A stretch of DNA of 42,588 nucleotides from Clostridia bacterium (GTDB lineage: Bacteria; CBDUZB01; JAGLHV01). Under the pieces are notes generated by a model that saw nothing but the letters and a program-made list of their open reading frames with translations, was not told the origin of the DNA and made no database searches. The stretch is from the NCBI GenBank assembly GCA_030595925.1, contig JAUVLC010000005.1, positions 1-42,588 of the forward strand, read 5' to 3'. The position numbers and the translations under genes are program-made. This document shows, one piece after another, positions 7,990 through 16,826 of this stretch (position 1 is the first letter of the stretch; each line of letters starts with the position of its first letter).

Positions 7990-9471
7990 ATGGAAAAAGT
8001 AAGAGATAGATGGAGTAGTAGAAAAGTTTTTTTGTTAGCTTCTATTGGTTCGGCGGTAGGGTTGGGGAATGTATGGAGATTTTCTTATGTTTGCTATCAA
8101 AATGGCGGTGGAGCGTTTTTAATCCCTTATTTTGTTGCGTTATTTACTGCGGGTATTCCCTTGATGATTTTAGAATATGCTATAGGTCAAATGATGAACG
8201 GGGCTGCGCCGGAGTCTTTTGCTAAAATTAGAAAAAAATATGAGTGGATTGGATGGTGGGCTCTTTTAATCGGGTTTGTAGTGATGACTTATTATACGGT
8301 AATTATGAGTTGGTGTTTTTCTTATTTAATATATTCATTAAAGCTTAGCTGGGGAAGTTCGGCACAGGATTTCTTTTTTAATAATTTTCTGGGTCTTTCT
8401 TCCGGGCATGGAGATTTAGGTGGAATTAGATGGCCTATTTTCTTAGGTTTGATATTTGTTTGGGTTTCCATATTTTTCTGCGTTATTAAGGGAACCAAGA
8501 GTGTGGGGAAAGTAGTATTAATTACCGTTCCGTTGCCGATAATTTGTTTGGTTCTTTTAGTCATTAGAGGAGTAACCCTGCCCGGAGCGATGGAAGGCTT
8601 AAAGTTTTATCTTAACCCGGATTTTAAAGTGTTGCTTAAACCGGATGTTTGGTTGGCGGCTTATTCTCAGATTTTTTTCTCTTTGAGTTTAGGGTTTGGA
8701 GTTTTGATTGCCTATGCCAGCTATTTGCCCAAAAAATCGGATGTAGTGAATAATGCTTTTATTACCGGTCTGGCAGATGCGGGAATAAGTTTCTTTGCCG
8801 GATTTGCGGTTTTTAGCACGTTAGGATATTTAGCCTGTACTACAGGAGTGGGAGTGGATAAAGTTGTAGCGGCAGGACCGGGATTGGCTTTTGTAACTTA
8901 TCCTACTATTATCAGTCTTTTACCTTTTGGTGCTGCATTTTTCGGAGTGCTTTTTTTTATAATGCTTTTAACGTTAGGAATTGATTCTGCTTTTTCTCTG
9001 GTAGAAGCAGTAGTGGCGGGGGGAATGGAAAAGTGGGGTATTTCCCGTTGGAAAGTTAATTTTATTGTTTGTGCGACAGCTTTTTTTCTGGGTATTATTT
9101 TTACTACAAGGGCCGGATTATATTGGTTGGATGTAGTAGATCATTTTATAACGACTTTTGGTTTGGTGGCGGTGGGATTGGCTGAATGTTTAATAATAGG
9201 GTATGTTCTGGGAGCTGAAAGAATCAGAAGGTATGTAAATGAACACTCTGATTTTAGTATAGGAAAATGGTGGAATATAATAATTAAGTTTATTACCCCT
9301 TCGATTTTGGCAGTTTTGATTTTAAAGAATTTGTGGAACGAGATAAAAATTCCTTATGAAAAGTATCCCGGGTGGGTTTTATTTGCCGGTGGATGGGGAA
9401 TCGTGGTGCTGGTGGTAATAGGTGCATATCTTTTAATGAAAGTAAAAACGAAAAAGATAAACTTTGGATAA
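7990..9471 (+). CDS. Sodium:neurotransmitter symporter (NSS) family amino-acid transporter
   Basis: The 493-residue inner-membrane protein begins WSSRKVFLLASIGSAVGLGN followed by VWRFSYVCYQNGGGAFLIPY. This matches TM1-TM2 of LeuT-fold NSS transporters, including the unwound GSAVGLGNVWRFP-type ligand and Na+ site. About 11-12 hydrophobic segments follow. The family co-transports amino acids with Na+. GAGAAAGGG upstream supports the ATG. A 32-residue MetS-like ORF follows at 9648, the arrangement known for MetP/MetS methionine/alanine importers. This suggests a small neutral amino acid as substrate, but that is inference. Confidence 0.92.
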   Translation: MEKVRDRWSSRKVFLLASIGSAVGLGNVWRFSYVCYQNGGGAFLIPYFVALFTAGIPLMILEYAIGQMMNGAAPESFAKIRKKYEWIGWWALLIGFVVMTYYTVIMSWCFSYLIYSLKLSWGSSAQDFFFNNFLGLSSGHGDLGGIRWPIFLGLIFVWVSIFFCVIKGTKSVGKVVLITVPLPIICLVLLVIRGVTLPGAMEGLKFYLNPDFKVLLKPDVWLAAYSQIFFSLSLGFGVLIAYASYLPKKSDVVNNAFITGLADAGISFFAGFAVFSTLGYLACTTGVGVDKVVAAGPGLAFVTYPTIISLLPFGAAFFGVLFFIMLLTLGIDSAFSLVEAVVAGGMEKWGISRWKVNFIVCATAFFLGIIFTTRAGLYWLDVVDHFITTFGLVAVGLAECLIIGYVLGAERIRRYVNEHSDFSIGKWWNIIIKFITPSILAVLILKNLWNEIKIPYEKYPGWVLFAGGWGIVVLVVIGAYLLMKVKTKKINFG

Positions 9472-9576
9472 TAAGAAAGACTTGAAAAATATAATATTTT
9501 GTGTGTTTTCTAATTGCTTAAAACAAAACGGATAGGTGAGATGTTTGTTTTGTAAGACTTTTAAGTAACAAAAAAA

Positions 9577-9626
9577 GTAGTGTCAAAAGTGCAATAAAAA
9601 AAGGTCAAACATTTTGACAGTACTAC
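9577..9626. repeat. GTAG...CTAC palindromic element
   Basis: GTAGTGTCAAAA at the left and TTTTGACAGTACTAC at the right form an imperfect inverted repeat, with a smaller GTCAAACATTTTGAC palindrome in the right part. It lies in the gap between the NSS transporter and its small partner gene. Confidence 0.55.
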
Positions 9627-9647
9627 AAAAATATGGGAGGAGAAATA

Positions 9648-9746
9648 ATGGCAATCGTAATGTTAATCTTTGGTTGTGTTGTTCTTTATGGGGGGTTATT
9701 TTATTGTGTTAATATTGCTCTAAGAAAGAAAAAAAGGGAAAACTAA
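9648..9746 (+). CDS. MetS-like small subunit of NSS transporter (32 aa)
   Basis: The ORF runs ATG to TAA and encodes MAIVMLIFGCVVLYGGLFYC followed by VNIALRKKKREN. It is one hydrophobic helix with a GG pair in its middle and a positively charged tail, so the tail should be cytoplasmic. A strong ribosome site (GGGAGGAGA) sits 5 bases before the ATG. Length, single helix, GGL motif, basic end and position after an NSS transporter match the MetS-type small subunits needed by MetP in Corynebacterium. The next gene starts 2 bases after the stop, suggesting translational coupling. It is too short for ordinary ORF cut-offs. No biochemical role beyond the family comparison can be claimed. Confidence 0.75.
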   Translation: MAIVMLIFGCVVLYGGLFYCVNIALRKKKREN

Positions 9747-9748
9747 AA

Positions 9749-10720
9749 TTGAATATAGTAGAAACGATGAAGGTGATGATAAAAAACAAAATGAAAGTTA
9801 TTTTGTTTTTGGTTTTTTCACTTTTTTGGGCAATGCCTTTGTCTGCTTTAACTATCGTAGTGGTTAGAGATCAGGAATTTAATGCTTATGGTCAGGCTTA
9901 TGCAGGGTTTAAGCAGGAAATTAAAAAAAGTAAAAAACAACTACGGTTTGTTTTCTATAATTTGAAAAAACAACATTCTGAAGGAGTGATAGGAGATATA
10001 ATATTAAAAGAGCCGGAGTTAATTTTTACTTTAGGGGCGAAAGCGACCAGGTTAATAAAAAAAAGAATTACTAAAATTCCGGTAATATTTTGTCTGGTAC
10101 TGGATCCTATAGGAGACGGGTTTGTTAAAAGCAGAATAAGTTCCGGGAACAATTTAACGGGTATATGTTTGTATATTCCGGCAAGTACTCAGTTTTTAGC
10201 TTTGAAACAGATAATTCCTTTTGCTAAACGGATAGGAGTTATTTATAATCCGCTTAAAACAGGCTCAACAATTAAAGAAGGGAAAAAAGTAGCAAAAAAC
10301 TTAGGATTGCAATTGGTAACACGAATAGTTAATTTTCAAAAAGAAGTCCCTAAAGCGTTGAAGTCTTTCAAGAACAATATAGATGTTTTATGGATAATAG
10401 TTGATACTACTGTTTATACTTCTCGATCTATTTCTTTTGTTTTGGAAACTGCTTTAAAAAATAAAATACCTGTATTAGGGTTTTCAGTAAATATGGTGAA
10501 AGCAGGAGCACTGTTATCTTTATATGCCGATTATAAGGATATGGGGAGGCAGGCAGGGGAAATTGCTGTAAGAATACTTGATGGGGAGAAATCCAAAGAG
10601 ATTCCTATCTCTTTTCCAAGAAAAATAAATATGTCCATTAATCTTAAAGTGGCAGAGTTGATGGAAATAGATATACAGGAAGAAACAATAGAAAATAAAG
10701 AAATTAAATTTTTCAAATGA
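9749..10720 (+). CDS. ABC-type substrate-binding protein (ABC_sub_bind family)
   Basis: The 323-residue exported protein has a signal peptide (KNKMKVILFLVFSLFWAMPL, ending near SALT). The body is of the periplasmic-binding type: LTIVVVRDQEFNAYGQAYAG, FTLGAKATRLIKKRITKIPV, GVIYNPLKTGS, and IPVLGFSVNMVKAGALLSLY with DYKDMGRQAGEIAVRILDG. This fits the ABC_sub_bind (TrpX-like) family. No permease or ATPase gene is adjacent. The MCP gene follows after 43 bp, so it may deliver ligand to that receptor rather than to a transporter. The start is uncertain: TTG at 9749 has an AGGGA site about 10 bases upstream, but ATG at 9767, 9776 or 9791 would also leave a signal peptide. Confidence 0.82.
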   Translation: MNIVETMKVMIKNKMKVILFLVFSLFWAMPLSALTIVVVRDQEFNAYGQAYAGFKQEIKKSKKQLRFVFYNLKKQHSEGVIGDIILKEPELIFTLGAKATRLIKKRITKIPVIFCLVLDPIGDGFVKSRISSGNNLTGICLYIPASTQFLALKQIIPFAKRIGVIYNPLKTGSTIKEGKKVAKNLGLQLVTRIVNFQKEVPKALKSFKNNIDVLWIIVDTTVYTSRSISFVLETALKNKIPVLGFSVNMVKAGALLSLYADYKDMGRQAGEIAVRILDGEKSKEIPISFPRKINMSINLKVAELMEIDIQEETIENKEIKFFK

Positions 10721-10763
10721 AACATATAATTTTAAAAATAACAGAAGAATAAGGGGAGGAAAA

Positions 10764-12419
10764 ATGGTGGGTTTAACTTACGCAAAAGAATGGAAAGTAA
10801 ATATGGGTTTACAAAAGAAAGTAGTTATTTATATTAGTTGTTTAGTGCTTTTTGTATCAATGGTGCTTAGCGGGTTTTTTATTGTACAATATAAGAAGCA
10901 AATCTATCATAGTTTGGAAGAGAAGGGACTTGTTTTGGCAAAAAACTTGGCTTATAACAGTGAGTATGGGATTTCTATCGGAAACGAAGAAATACTAAAT
11001 AAACTTATTGAAAGTGTTCTTCAAGTTCAGAAAAGCGAAGTGATTTATGTCGCTATCCAGGATAAAGATGGGGAAATAATAGCTAGTAATAACATTGACG
11101 ATATGCCTGCTTTATTTGAAGGAGAGAAAAACCGGGAGGCTTTTGGGGTTAGTGTTCCCAAAATAATGTCTCGTCGAATAAAAAATATCCCTTTATTGGA
11201 GGTTATTGTTCCTGTGTATAGTGGGGAAGAAGAATTATTAACTTCGGAAATATCTTTGTTTTCCGGGAGAAAATCAAGTTATACATCAGCGAAAAAGATT
11301 GGTGTCGTTCGTGTGGGTGTTTCGCAGGAGAATGCTATTTTGAAAATTAGAAAAATTAAAATAGTTACTTTGATGTTAATTGTTTTAACAATAATAATTT
11401 CTTTTTTCTTTTCTTTTTTATTTGTGAAGGGCATTGTTATCCCCATGAGGGAATTATTAGAAGGGACTGAGCAGGTTTCCAGAGGGAATTTGACCTGTTT
11501 AATGCAGGTAAAAGAGGAGAATGAAATAGGTTTATTGACCAAAGGGTTTAATTCTATGACTAAAAATTTGAGTTCTCTGGTAATTCAACTTCGTAATGCT
11601 GCTTTGCAAATAACTTCAAGTTCAGGGGAAATATTATCTGCTTCTGAACAGCAGTCCAGTGGTTCCAGTGAACAGGCTGCATCAGTAGCTCAAACGACGG
11701 CTACAGTGGAGGAATTAGCAGCTACTTCTAAAAATATTGCTTATACAGCTGATTCTTTGGTCAAAAAAGCAGAGTCTACTTTAGATGTGACCCGGGATGG
11801 AGAAAAAGCAATAAAAGAAACAATGCAGGGAATGAGTGAAATTAAACTAAAAACGCAGGAATCAGCTAAGAATATTTTAGCACTAGGAGAAAAATCACAA
11901 AGGATAGGAAGAGTAATTGAAATTATAGATGATATCGCCGACCAGACTAATTTATTAGCTTTGAATGCTGCTATCGAAGCAGCTCGGGCGGGAGATGCAG
12001 GTAAAGGTTTTGCGGTGGTCGCAGTGGAAGTAAAAAAATTAGCGGAAAATGTAGTAATGTCTACCAAACAGGTAAAAGAAGTAATTAGTGAAATTCAATC
12101 TTCTACTAATAAATCGATAATGGTTACGGAAGAGGGGATAAAAGGTGTGGAAAGAGGGGTTATTTTATCACATAAAGCGGGAGGGGTGTTGGAGGAAATA
12201 TTGGAAATGATTAAAGCATCCACTGTTTCAGCTAAGCAAATTGGTTTGGCTACGCAACAGCAAAGAAGTGCTACTGATCAGGTAGCCGTGGCGATGAAGC
12301 AAATCGCTGAAGTGTCTAATCAATCGGTTATTTCTTCTAAACAGGTAACTTCTGCTACGCGCCAATTGGGATTATTAGCTGAGAAATTGAAGGATATGGT
12401 TGGAAAATTTAAAATATAA
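10764..12419 (+). CDS. Methyl-accepting chemotaxis protein
   Basis: The 551-residue receptor has TM1 at about 19-42, a periplasmic sensor of about 150 residues (Cache-like by size, not proven), and TM2 at about 198-222. HAMP follows (about 222-275, VIPMRELLEGTEQVSRGNL), then the cytoplasmic signalling coiled coil. The hairpin tip DQTNLLALNAAIEAARAG (about 393-410) is canonical for CheA/CheW binding. Just after it the usual AVVADEV reads AVVAVEV, an Asp-to-Val change. GGGGAGGAAAA directly before the ATG at 10764 supports this start over ATG 10803. Its neighbours are a binding protein upstream and CheA downstream. It probably senses the ligand of that binding protein and controls CheA. Confidence 0.93.
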   Translation: MVGLTYAKEWKVNMGLQKKVVIYISCLVLFVSMVLSGFFIVQYKKQIYHSLEEKGLVLAKNLAYNSEYGISIGNEEILNKLIESVLQVQKSEVIYVAIQDKDGEIIASNNIDDMPALFEGEKNREAFGVSVPKIMSRRIKNIPLLEVIVPVYSGEEELLTSEISLFSGRKSSYTSAKKIGVVRVGVSQENAILKIRKIKIVTLMLIVLTIIISFFFSFLFVKGIVIPMRELLEGTEQVSRGNLTCLMQVKEENEIGLLTKGFNSMTKNLSSLVIQLRNAALQITSSSGEILSASEQQSSGSSEQAASVAQTTATVEELAATSKNIAYTADSLVKKAESTLDVTRDGEKAIKETMQGMSEIKLKTQESAKNILALGEKSQRIGRVIEIIDDIADQTNLLALNAAIEAARAGDAGKGFAVVAVEVKKLAENVVMSTKQVKEVISEIQSSTNKSIMVTEEGIKGVERGVILSHKAGGVLEEILEMIKASTVSAKQIGLATQQQRSATDQVAVAMKQIAEVSNQSVISSKQVTSATRQLGLLAEKLKDMVGKFKI

Positions 12420-12427
12420 TAAGTGTT

Positions 12428-12475
12428 GAAGATAAAAGAGAATTCAGGGGGGAGATTGTAAAGACCTTTATCTTC
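12428..12475 (+). other. Inverted repeat between MCP and cheA
   Basis: GAAGATAAA (12428-12436) pairs perfectly with TTTATCTTC (12467-12475) around a 30-base loop. The right arm ends directly before GGAGA, the ribosome site of cheA. It could act as an mRNA structure affecting the MCP:CheA ratio, but has no T-tract and is not a plain terminator. Confidence 0.4.
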
Positions 12476-12488
12476 GGAGAAATAAAAA

Positions 12489-14759
12489 ATGGAAAAAGAT
12501 TTTGATCGTAGTATGTTTTTAAGTAAATTCCAGGAAGAAACAATGGAACATCTCCGGGTATTGAATCAGGATTTGTTAATTCTGGAAAATGATCCCGACA
12601 ATCCTAAAATACTTGAAGAGTTGGAAAGGGAAGTACATACGTTGAAAGGTTCGGCTAAGATGATGGGATATAAAGAAATAGCGGAAATAACTCATCGAAT
12701 GGAAGATGTTTTTGGATTATTAAGGCAGAAAAACATTGAGTTTAAAAAAGAAATGACAGATGTTTTATTCGAATCCCTGGATGGAGTGGATATGTTACTA
12801 AAAGCTATTTTGAAAGGGGAAAAGCATAATGTAAAGGTAAAAGATATTTGTGAAAAATTGGAAAAGATTAATAAGGGTGAAGAAATTCCATCTTCTGATT
12901 TTAAGAAAACAGAGAGAAGGATAAATAAAAAAACAAAAAAGAAAACAACGGAAGAAAAAGAAATCAAAAAAGACGAAGAAAAAGAAAACAAAAAAGAAAA
13001 AGTGAAAAAGCAGGTTTTTTCTGCGAGAAAGATAGAGGAAACTATCCGTGTAGATACTGAAAAAATGGATAGGTTAGTTAATCTTATAGGGGAAGTAGTA
13101 GTAATGCAAATAAAATCAGAACGCTGTCTTTCCAGAATGAAAGAATTAAATAAATCGGTTGAGAGCCAGGTTTTTTTATGGAAAAAAATATATAATACCA
13201 GGTTTAGGGAAGGGAATTTTGATTCCAAAGAAGCAGAACTTATTTTTAACGAAGTGAATAATAAAAATGTACAAATAAAAGAAGAAAGCACTATTGTTTT
13301 TAATGAATATAGTGAGAACTCCAGACAAATGGGGTTGATTATTGAATCTTTACAGCAGAGAGTAATGGCGGTGAGAATGCTTCCCCTTTCTACCGTATTT
13401 GATTTTTTTCCCCGGGCAGTGAGGGATTTGGCTAGAGAATATGGTAAAGAAATAGAATTAGAGATAAAGGGCGAAGATATTGAATTGGACAAAAAAATAC
13501 TGGAAGAAATTAAAGATCCTTTAATTCATCTTATACGTAATGCGGTTGATCATGGAATAGAAGAGAAGGAAGAACGTCGGCAATTAAATAAGCCGGTTGT
13601 GGGTAAGTTGAAACTTTTTGCCCGGCAGGAAGGCGGAAGAGTATATATTTTCATGGAGGATGATGGAAGAGGTATAGATATAAAAAAGTTAAAAGAAATG
13701 GCTCTCAGGAAAGAATTTATAGAAAAAAATACTTTTGAAAAAATTAGTGATCGGGAAGCAATGTATCTTATTTTTGAGCAGGGACTAAGCACCAGTCCGA
13801 TTATTACGGATATTTCCGGACGGGGTATCGGGATGGATGTCGTAAAGAGTAAAATAGAGGGCTTGAAGGGGGTGGTTTTAGTTGAGTCAGAGGAGGGAAA
13901 AGGAACAAAATTTTCGCTTTCTTTACCTTTAACTTTAGTTACTACCCGGGTACTTCTTGTAGAATTAGAAGGACAAAATATTTTTGCTATTCCGATTGCT
14001 TCTATAGAAACAGTAAATAAGGTTTATAAGAAAGATGTTGTTTATGTGGAAGGGAAAGAGGCTTTTAGGTTGGGACGAAGAGTAATTCCATTGATAAATC
14101 TGGCTGATTTATTGGACTTACCTGTTCAATATAGGAGAATGGATGGGTTTTTTGTTGTAGTAATTAGTCATGCGAGGCAAAGGATAGGAATTGTGGTAGA
14201 CAAATTAATGGGGGGAGAAGAGATAGTTTTAAAAAATTTAGGTAATTTTTTAAAAAAAGTTAAGAATATAATAGGGACAACCTTGTTGGAAAGCGGAAAA
14301 GTAGTATTAGTTTTAAATGTTTCGGAAATTATGTATCTGGCAGGTATGATAAATAAGGTAAAAGTTTTTTGTAACCAGGAAGAAAAAAAGAAAATACCTT
14401 TAATTTTAATAGTAGAAGATTCGTTAACAACACGGGAATTAGAGCGAAACATTATAGAATCGGCAGGATATAAAGTAGAAGTGGCAATGGATGGAGTGGA
14501 AGCTACGGAAAAATTAAAAGACAAAAAATTTGATTTATTAATTGTTGATGTTCAAATGCCCCGGATGAATGGATTTCAATTAACAGAATGGATAAAGAAG
14601 AGTGATAAACACAAAGATATGCCTGTAATTATTGTGACTTCCTTAGAAAAAGAGGAAGAGAAGAAGAAAGGAATTAGCGTAGGGGCTCAAGCGTATATAG
14701 TTAAATCATCCTTTGACCAAAGTACTTTATTGGATACAATAGAAAGATTGATTAAGTAA
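12489..14759 (+). CDS. cheA: Chemotaxis histidine kinase CheA with C-terminal receiver (CheA-REC)
   Basis: The 756-residue kinase has domains in the order Hpt (1-110; phospho-acceptor His50 in REVHTLKGSA), charged Lys/Glu linker (about 140-175), dimerisation, HATPase, CheW-like P5 and receiver. HATPase motifs are the N box LIHLIRNAVDHGIE near 345, EDDGRGID near 390 and GRGIGMD near 445. P5 has TTRVLLVELEGQNIFAIPIA, and the receiver spans about 637-756. The receiver has ILIVEDS and phospho-acceptor Asp687 in LLIVDVQMPRMNG. A fused receiver is typical of WspE/FrzE-type kinases rather than of flagellar CheA. No clear P2 (CheY/CheB-binding) domain is visible. GGAGA before ATG 12489 supports the start. 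Targets are likely CheB at 15161 and the receivers at 16203 and 16870. Confidence 0.95.
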   Translation: MEKDFDRSMFLSKFQEETMEHLRVLNQDLLILENDPDNPKILEELEREVHTLKGSAKMMGYKEIAEITHRMEDVFGLLRQKNIEFKKEMTDVLFESLDGVDMLLKAILKGEKHNVKVKDICEKLEKINKGEEIPSSDFKKTERRINKKTKKKTTEEKEIKKDEEKENKKEKVKKQVFSARKIEETIRVDTEKMDRLVNLIGEVVVMQIKSERCLSRMKELNKSVESQVFLWKKIYNTRFREGNFDSKEAELIFNEVNNKNVQIKEESTIVFNEYSENSRQMGLIIESLQQRVMAVRMLPLSTVFDFFPRAVRDLAREYGKEIELEIKGEDIELDKKILEEIKDPLIHLIRNAVDHGIEEKEERRQLNKPVVGKLKLFARQEGGRVYIFMEDDGRGIDIKKLKEMALRKEFIEKNTFEKISDREAMYLIFEQGLSTSPIITDISGRGIGMDVVKSKIEGLKGVVLVESEEGKGTKFSLSLPLTLVTTRVLLVELEGQNIFAIPIASIETVNKVYKKDVVYVEGKEAFRLGRRVIPLINLADLLDLPVQYRRMDGFFVVVISHARQRIGIVVDKLMGGEEIVLKNLGNFLKKVKNIIGTTLLESGKVVLVLNVSEIMYLAGMINKVKVFCNQEEKKKIPLILIVEDSLTTRELERNIIESAGYKVEVAMDGVEATEKLKDKKFDLLIVDVQMPRMNGFQLTEWIKKSDKHKDMPVIIVTSLEKEEEKKKGISVGAQAYIVKSSFDQSTLLDTIERLIK

Positions 14760-14778
14760 AGACAGTTAAAAGAAAGAG

Positions 14779-15140
14779 ACAGTCCATAGTCCACAGTCGA
14801 CAGTCCATAGATAAAGACAAAAGATAAACAAAAGTCCATAGTTCATAGTCGATAGTCCATAGATTACAGACAAAGGACGAGAGACGAAAGATGAAGGACG
14901 AAAGACGAAAGACGAAAGACGAAAGACGAAAGACGAAAGACGAAAGACGAAGGACAGGCACAAAGGCATCAAGGCACAGAGGTATCCGCCTGAGGCGGAG
15001 CGAGACTGTCGCTGAGTTTATCCTGAGCGAAGTCGAATGGGCTTTAGCAGTCGATAGTCCATAGATAACAGATAACAGAAAGTTATGAGTTAGTAGTTAT
15101 AAGTTATGAGTTAACAAATAAAAAACAAAGACAAAGACAA
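14779..15140. repeat. Heptamer array C, with other palindromic repeats
   Basis: TCCATAG-type units are followed by ACAAAAG units and then a run of eight consecutive ACGAAAG/ACGAAGG units (about 14898-14953), mostly in one 7-base register. An 8-bp periodic AAGGCAYM patch, a CCGCCTGAGGCGG palindrome (about 14987) and a GAGTTTATCCTGAGC repeat follow. TTATGAG-type units close the array. It fills the 401-bp gap between cheA and cheB; no gene is supported. Confidence 0.85.
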
Positions 15141-15160
15141 AAAAAGATAGGAGAATTAAT

Positions 15161-16210
15161 GTGAAACGTAAAATCAGAGTAGTTATTGCTGATGATTCGT
15201 TGATAGCCAGAGAACTAATTAAAAAAATACTGGAAACAGATGTTTACATTGCGGTAATAGGTGTGGCTAAAAACGGGAAAGAAGCAGTGGAAATGGTTTC
15301 TGCTTTAAGGCCTGATATAGTAACTTTGGATTTAAGAATGCCGGTGATGGATGGGTTTGAAGCTATTGAACAAATAATGGCGTTTAATCCCACACCTATT
15401 CTGGTAATTACAGCAACTGCTTTTGAGAAGAAGAAAGAAATAGTTTTTGAAGCATTGGCGTTGGGAGCTTTAGATATAGTTGCTAAGCCGTCTCCTGAAA
15501 TGTGGGGTGATTTTTCCCGTGTAGGAGGAGAATTAATAATGAAAATAAAAACGCTTTCCAGTGTGCCGGTAATTACTCATCTAAAAGGTAAAGAGAAAAA
15601 ATTAAAGAAAATTGTTGTTCCCAAAAATATTGATAAATTTAGAATAATAGCTATTGGTGCCTCGACAGGGGGGCCGCAGGCAATATTGAATATTCTTGGT
15701 CGTTTTTCCGAAAATTTTCCTGCGGGGATAGTTATTGTTCAGCATATTGCTGCCGGTTTTGCGGAGAAGTTGGTTGAATGGTTAGATAAAAAATGTAAAA
15801 TTTCTGTCCAATTGGCAAAACAAGGCCAGAAAATTATTCCCGGACAGGCTTTAATCGCTCCCGATGGGGCTCATTCAATAATAGGAGAAAATGGACTGAT
15901 AAAATTAATCAAAACTTCTTCGGTGAATGGGCATTGTCCTTCAATAGATGTTTTGTTTTCTTCTGTAGCGTCAGTTTATAGAGCAGATAGTATTGGGATT
16001 ATTCTTACCGGTATGGGAAGAGATGGGGTTGAAGGGATGAAAGAGATAAAGAGTGTAGGAGGGAAGACTATTGCTCAAGATGAAGACAGTTGTATCGTTT
16101 TTGGAATGCCTAAGGTTACTATTGATAATGTGGAAGTGGATAAAGTGATATCTTTGGATTTGATACCAAATGAAATAATTAGCATTTTATCGAAAGGAAA
16201 TAATGAATAA
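15161..16210 (+). CDS. cheB: Chemotaxis protein-glutamate methylesterase/glutaminase CheB
   Basis: The 349-residue protein has an N-terminal receiver (1-120; DD at 11-12, phospho-acceptor Asp57 in IVTLDLRMPVMDG). A C-terminal methylesterase follows (about 155-349). The catalytic triad is visible: Ser168 in IGASTGGPQA, His195 in IVQHIAAGF and Asp288 in LTGMGRDGVEGMK. It removes methyl groups from MCP glutamates and is activated by CheA. The start is GTG with AGGAGAA upstream; the overlapping ATG at 15159 runs straight into a stop. The next receiver gene overlaps its end by 8 bases. The matching methyltransferase CheR is not in the window. Confidence 0.95.
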   Translation: MKRKIRVVIADDSLIARELIKKILETDVYIAVIGVAKNGKEAVEMVSALRPDIVTLDLRMPVMDGFEAIEQIMAFNPTPILVITATAFEKKKEIVFEALALGALDIVAKPSPEMWGDFSRVGGELIMKIKTLSSVPVITHLKGKEKKLKKIVVPKNIDKFRIIAIGASTGGPQAILNILGRFSENFPAGIVIVQHIAAGFAEKLVEWLDKKCKISVQLAKQGQKIIPGQALIAPDGAHSIIGENGLIKLIKTSSVNGHCPSIDVLFSSVASVYRADSIGIILTGMGRDGVEGMKEIKSVGGKTIAQDEDSCIVFGMPKVTIDNVEVDKVISLDLIPNEIISILSKGNNE

Positions 16211-16577
16211 AGGGAAAATATTAATCATTGATGACAGTCCGACTGTAATTGCGATATCTCAGCATGTCTTGGAAGAAGCTCAATACATAGTAGTTACAGC
16301 AATTAATGGAAGTCAGGGACTGGCTAAAGCCCGAAATCAAAAACCGAATTTAATTATTCTTGATATTATACTTCCTGATTTGGATGGATATAAAATTTTG
16401 GAATTGCTTAAGGGAGATCCCCAGACCAGTGCTATTCCGGTAGTAGTGTATACTTCATTAGGATCAGGAACATTCTCTGAAATAGCTTTAGAACGCGGAG
16501 CCGCAGGGTTTCTTTCCAAACCTTTTAAGGAAGAAGATCTGATTAAAACAGTGGAGAGGTATATTAAAATAAAATAA
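16203..16577 (+). CDS. Stand-alone response-regulator receiver (CheY/PilH-like)
   Basis: The 124-residue protein is a single receiver domain: ILIIDDSPTVIAIS, phospho-acceptor Asp54 in LIILDIILPDLDGYKIL, VVYTSLGS with the conserved Thr/Ser, and FLSKPF with the switch Lys. No output domain is attached. It overlaps cheB by 8 bases (ATG at 16203, cheB stop at 16208), so translation is probably coupled. The sequence is closer to PilG/PilH or phosphate-sink receivers than to flagellar-motor CheY. It is a likely phosphorylation partner of the CheA-REC kinase. Confidence 0.9.
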   Translation: MNKGKILIIDDSPTVIAISQHVLEEAQYIVVTAINGSQGLAKARNQKPNLIILDIILPDLDGYKILELLKGDPQTSAIPVVVYTSLGSGTFSEIALERGAAGFLSKPFKEEDLIKTVERYIKIK

Positions 16578-16674
16578 AATATTGTTGGTATTACTCTATT
16601 AATTTGATAATGTCAAAGAATGAATGAAAAAAGATGAAAAAGTAAGATTACATTAAAGTATATTAAAACACTGT

Positions 16675-16826
16675 TGTTGTCATTCCTGCGGACAGAGTGT
16701 GTGATAATTCAGATTTTTATGTGGTAGCCGCAGACTTTAGTCTGCGTTATCAACGGAAAACTTCCGCAGGCTAAAGCCTGCGACTACCAAAAACGGGATT
16801 ATGGCAAAGTTTGTTCGCAGGAATGT
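16675..16826. repeat. Nested palindromes: GTAG-footed double hairpin inside a TCATTCCTGCG inverted repeat
   Basis: The inner element 16723-16788 runs GGTAGCCGCAGACTTTAGTC to GCCTGCGACTACC. Each half is itself a perfect hairpin (CGCAGACTTTAGTCTGCG and CGCAGGCTAAAGCCTGCG). Outer arms TGTCATTCCTGCGGACA and TGTTCGCAGGAATGTCA flank it. It fills the 292-bp gap before the diguanylate cyclase gene; nothing else is visible there. Confidence 0.75.

Noticed and set aside
7942-7990. TTGACA at about 7951 as promoter of the NSS transporter
   Set aside because: No -10 element at a suitable distance; the other two copies of the motif would put the -10 over the ribosome site.
12692-13492. 266-codon minus-strand open frame inside cheA
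   Set aside because: It is a shadow of the AT-rich, Lys/Glu-rich CheA linker region; no ribosome site or family resemblance.
14779-15000. Possible CRISPR array
   Set aside because: The repeats are contiguous 7-mers with no spacers of constant length, and no cas genes are present.
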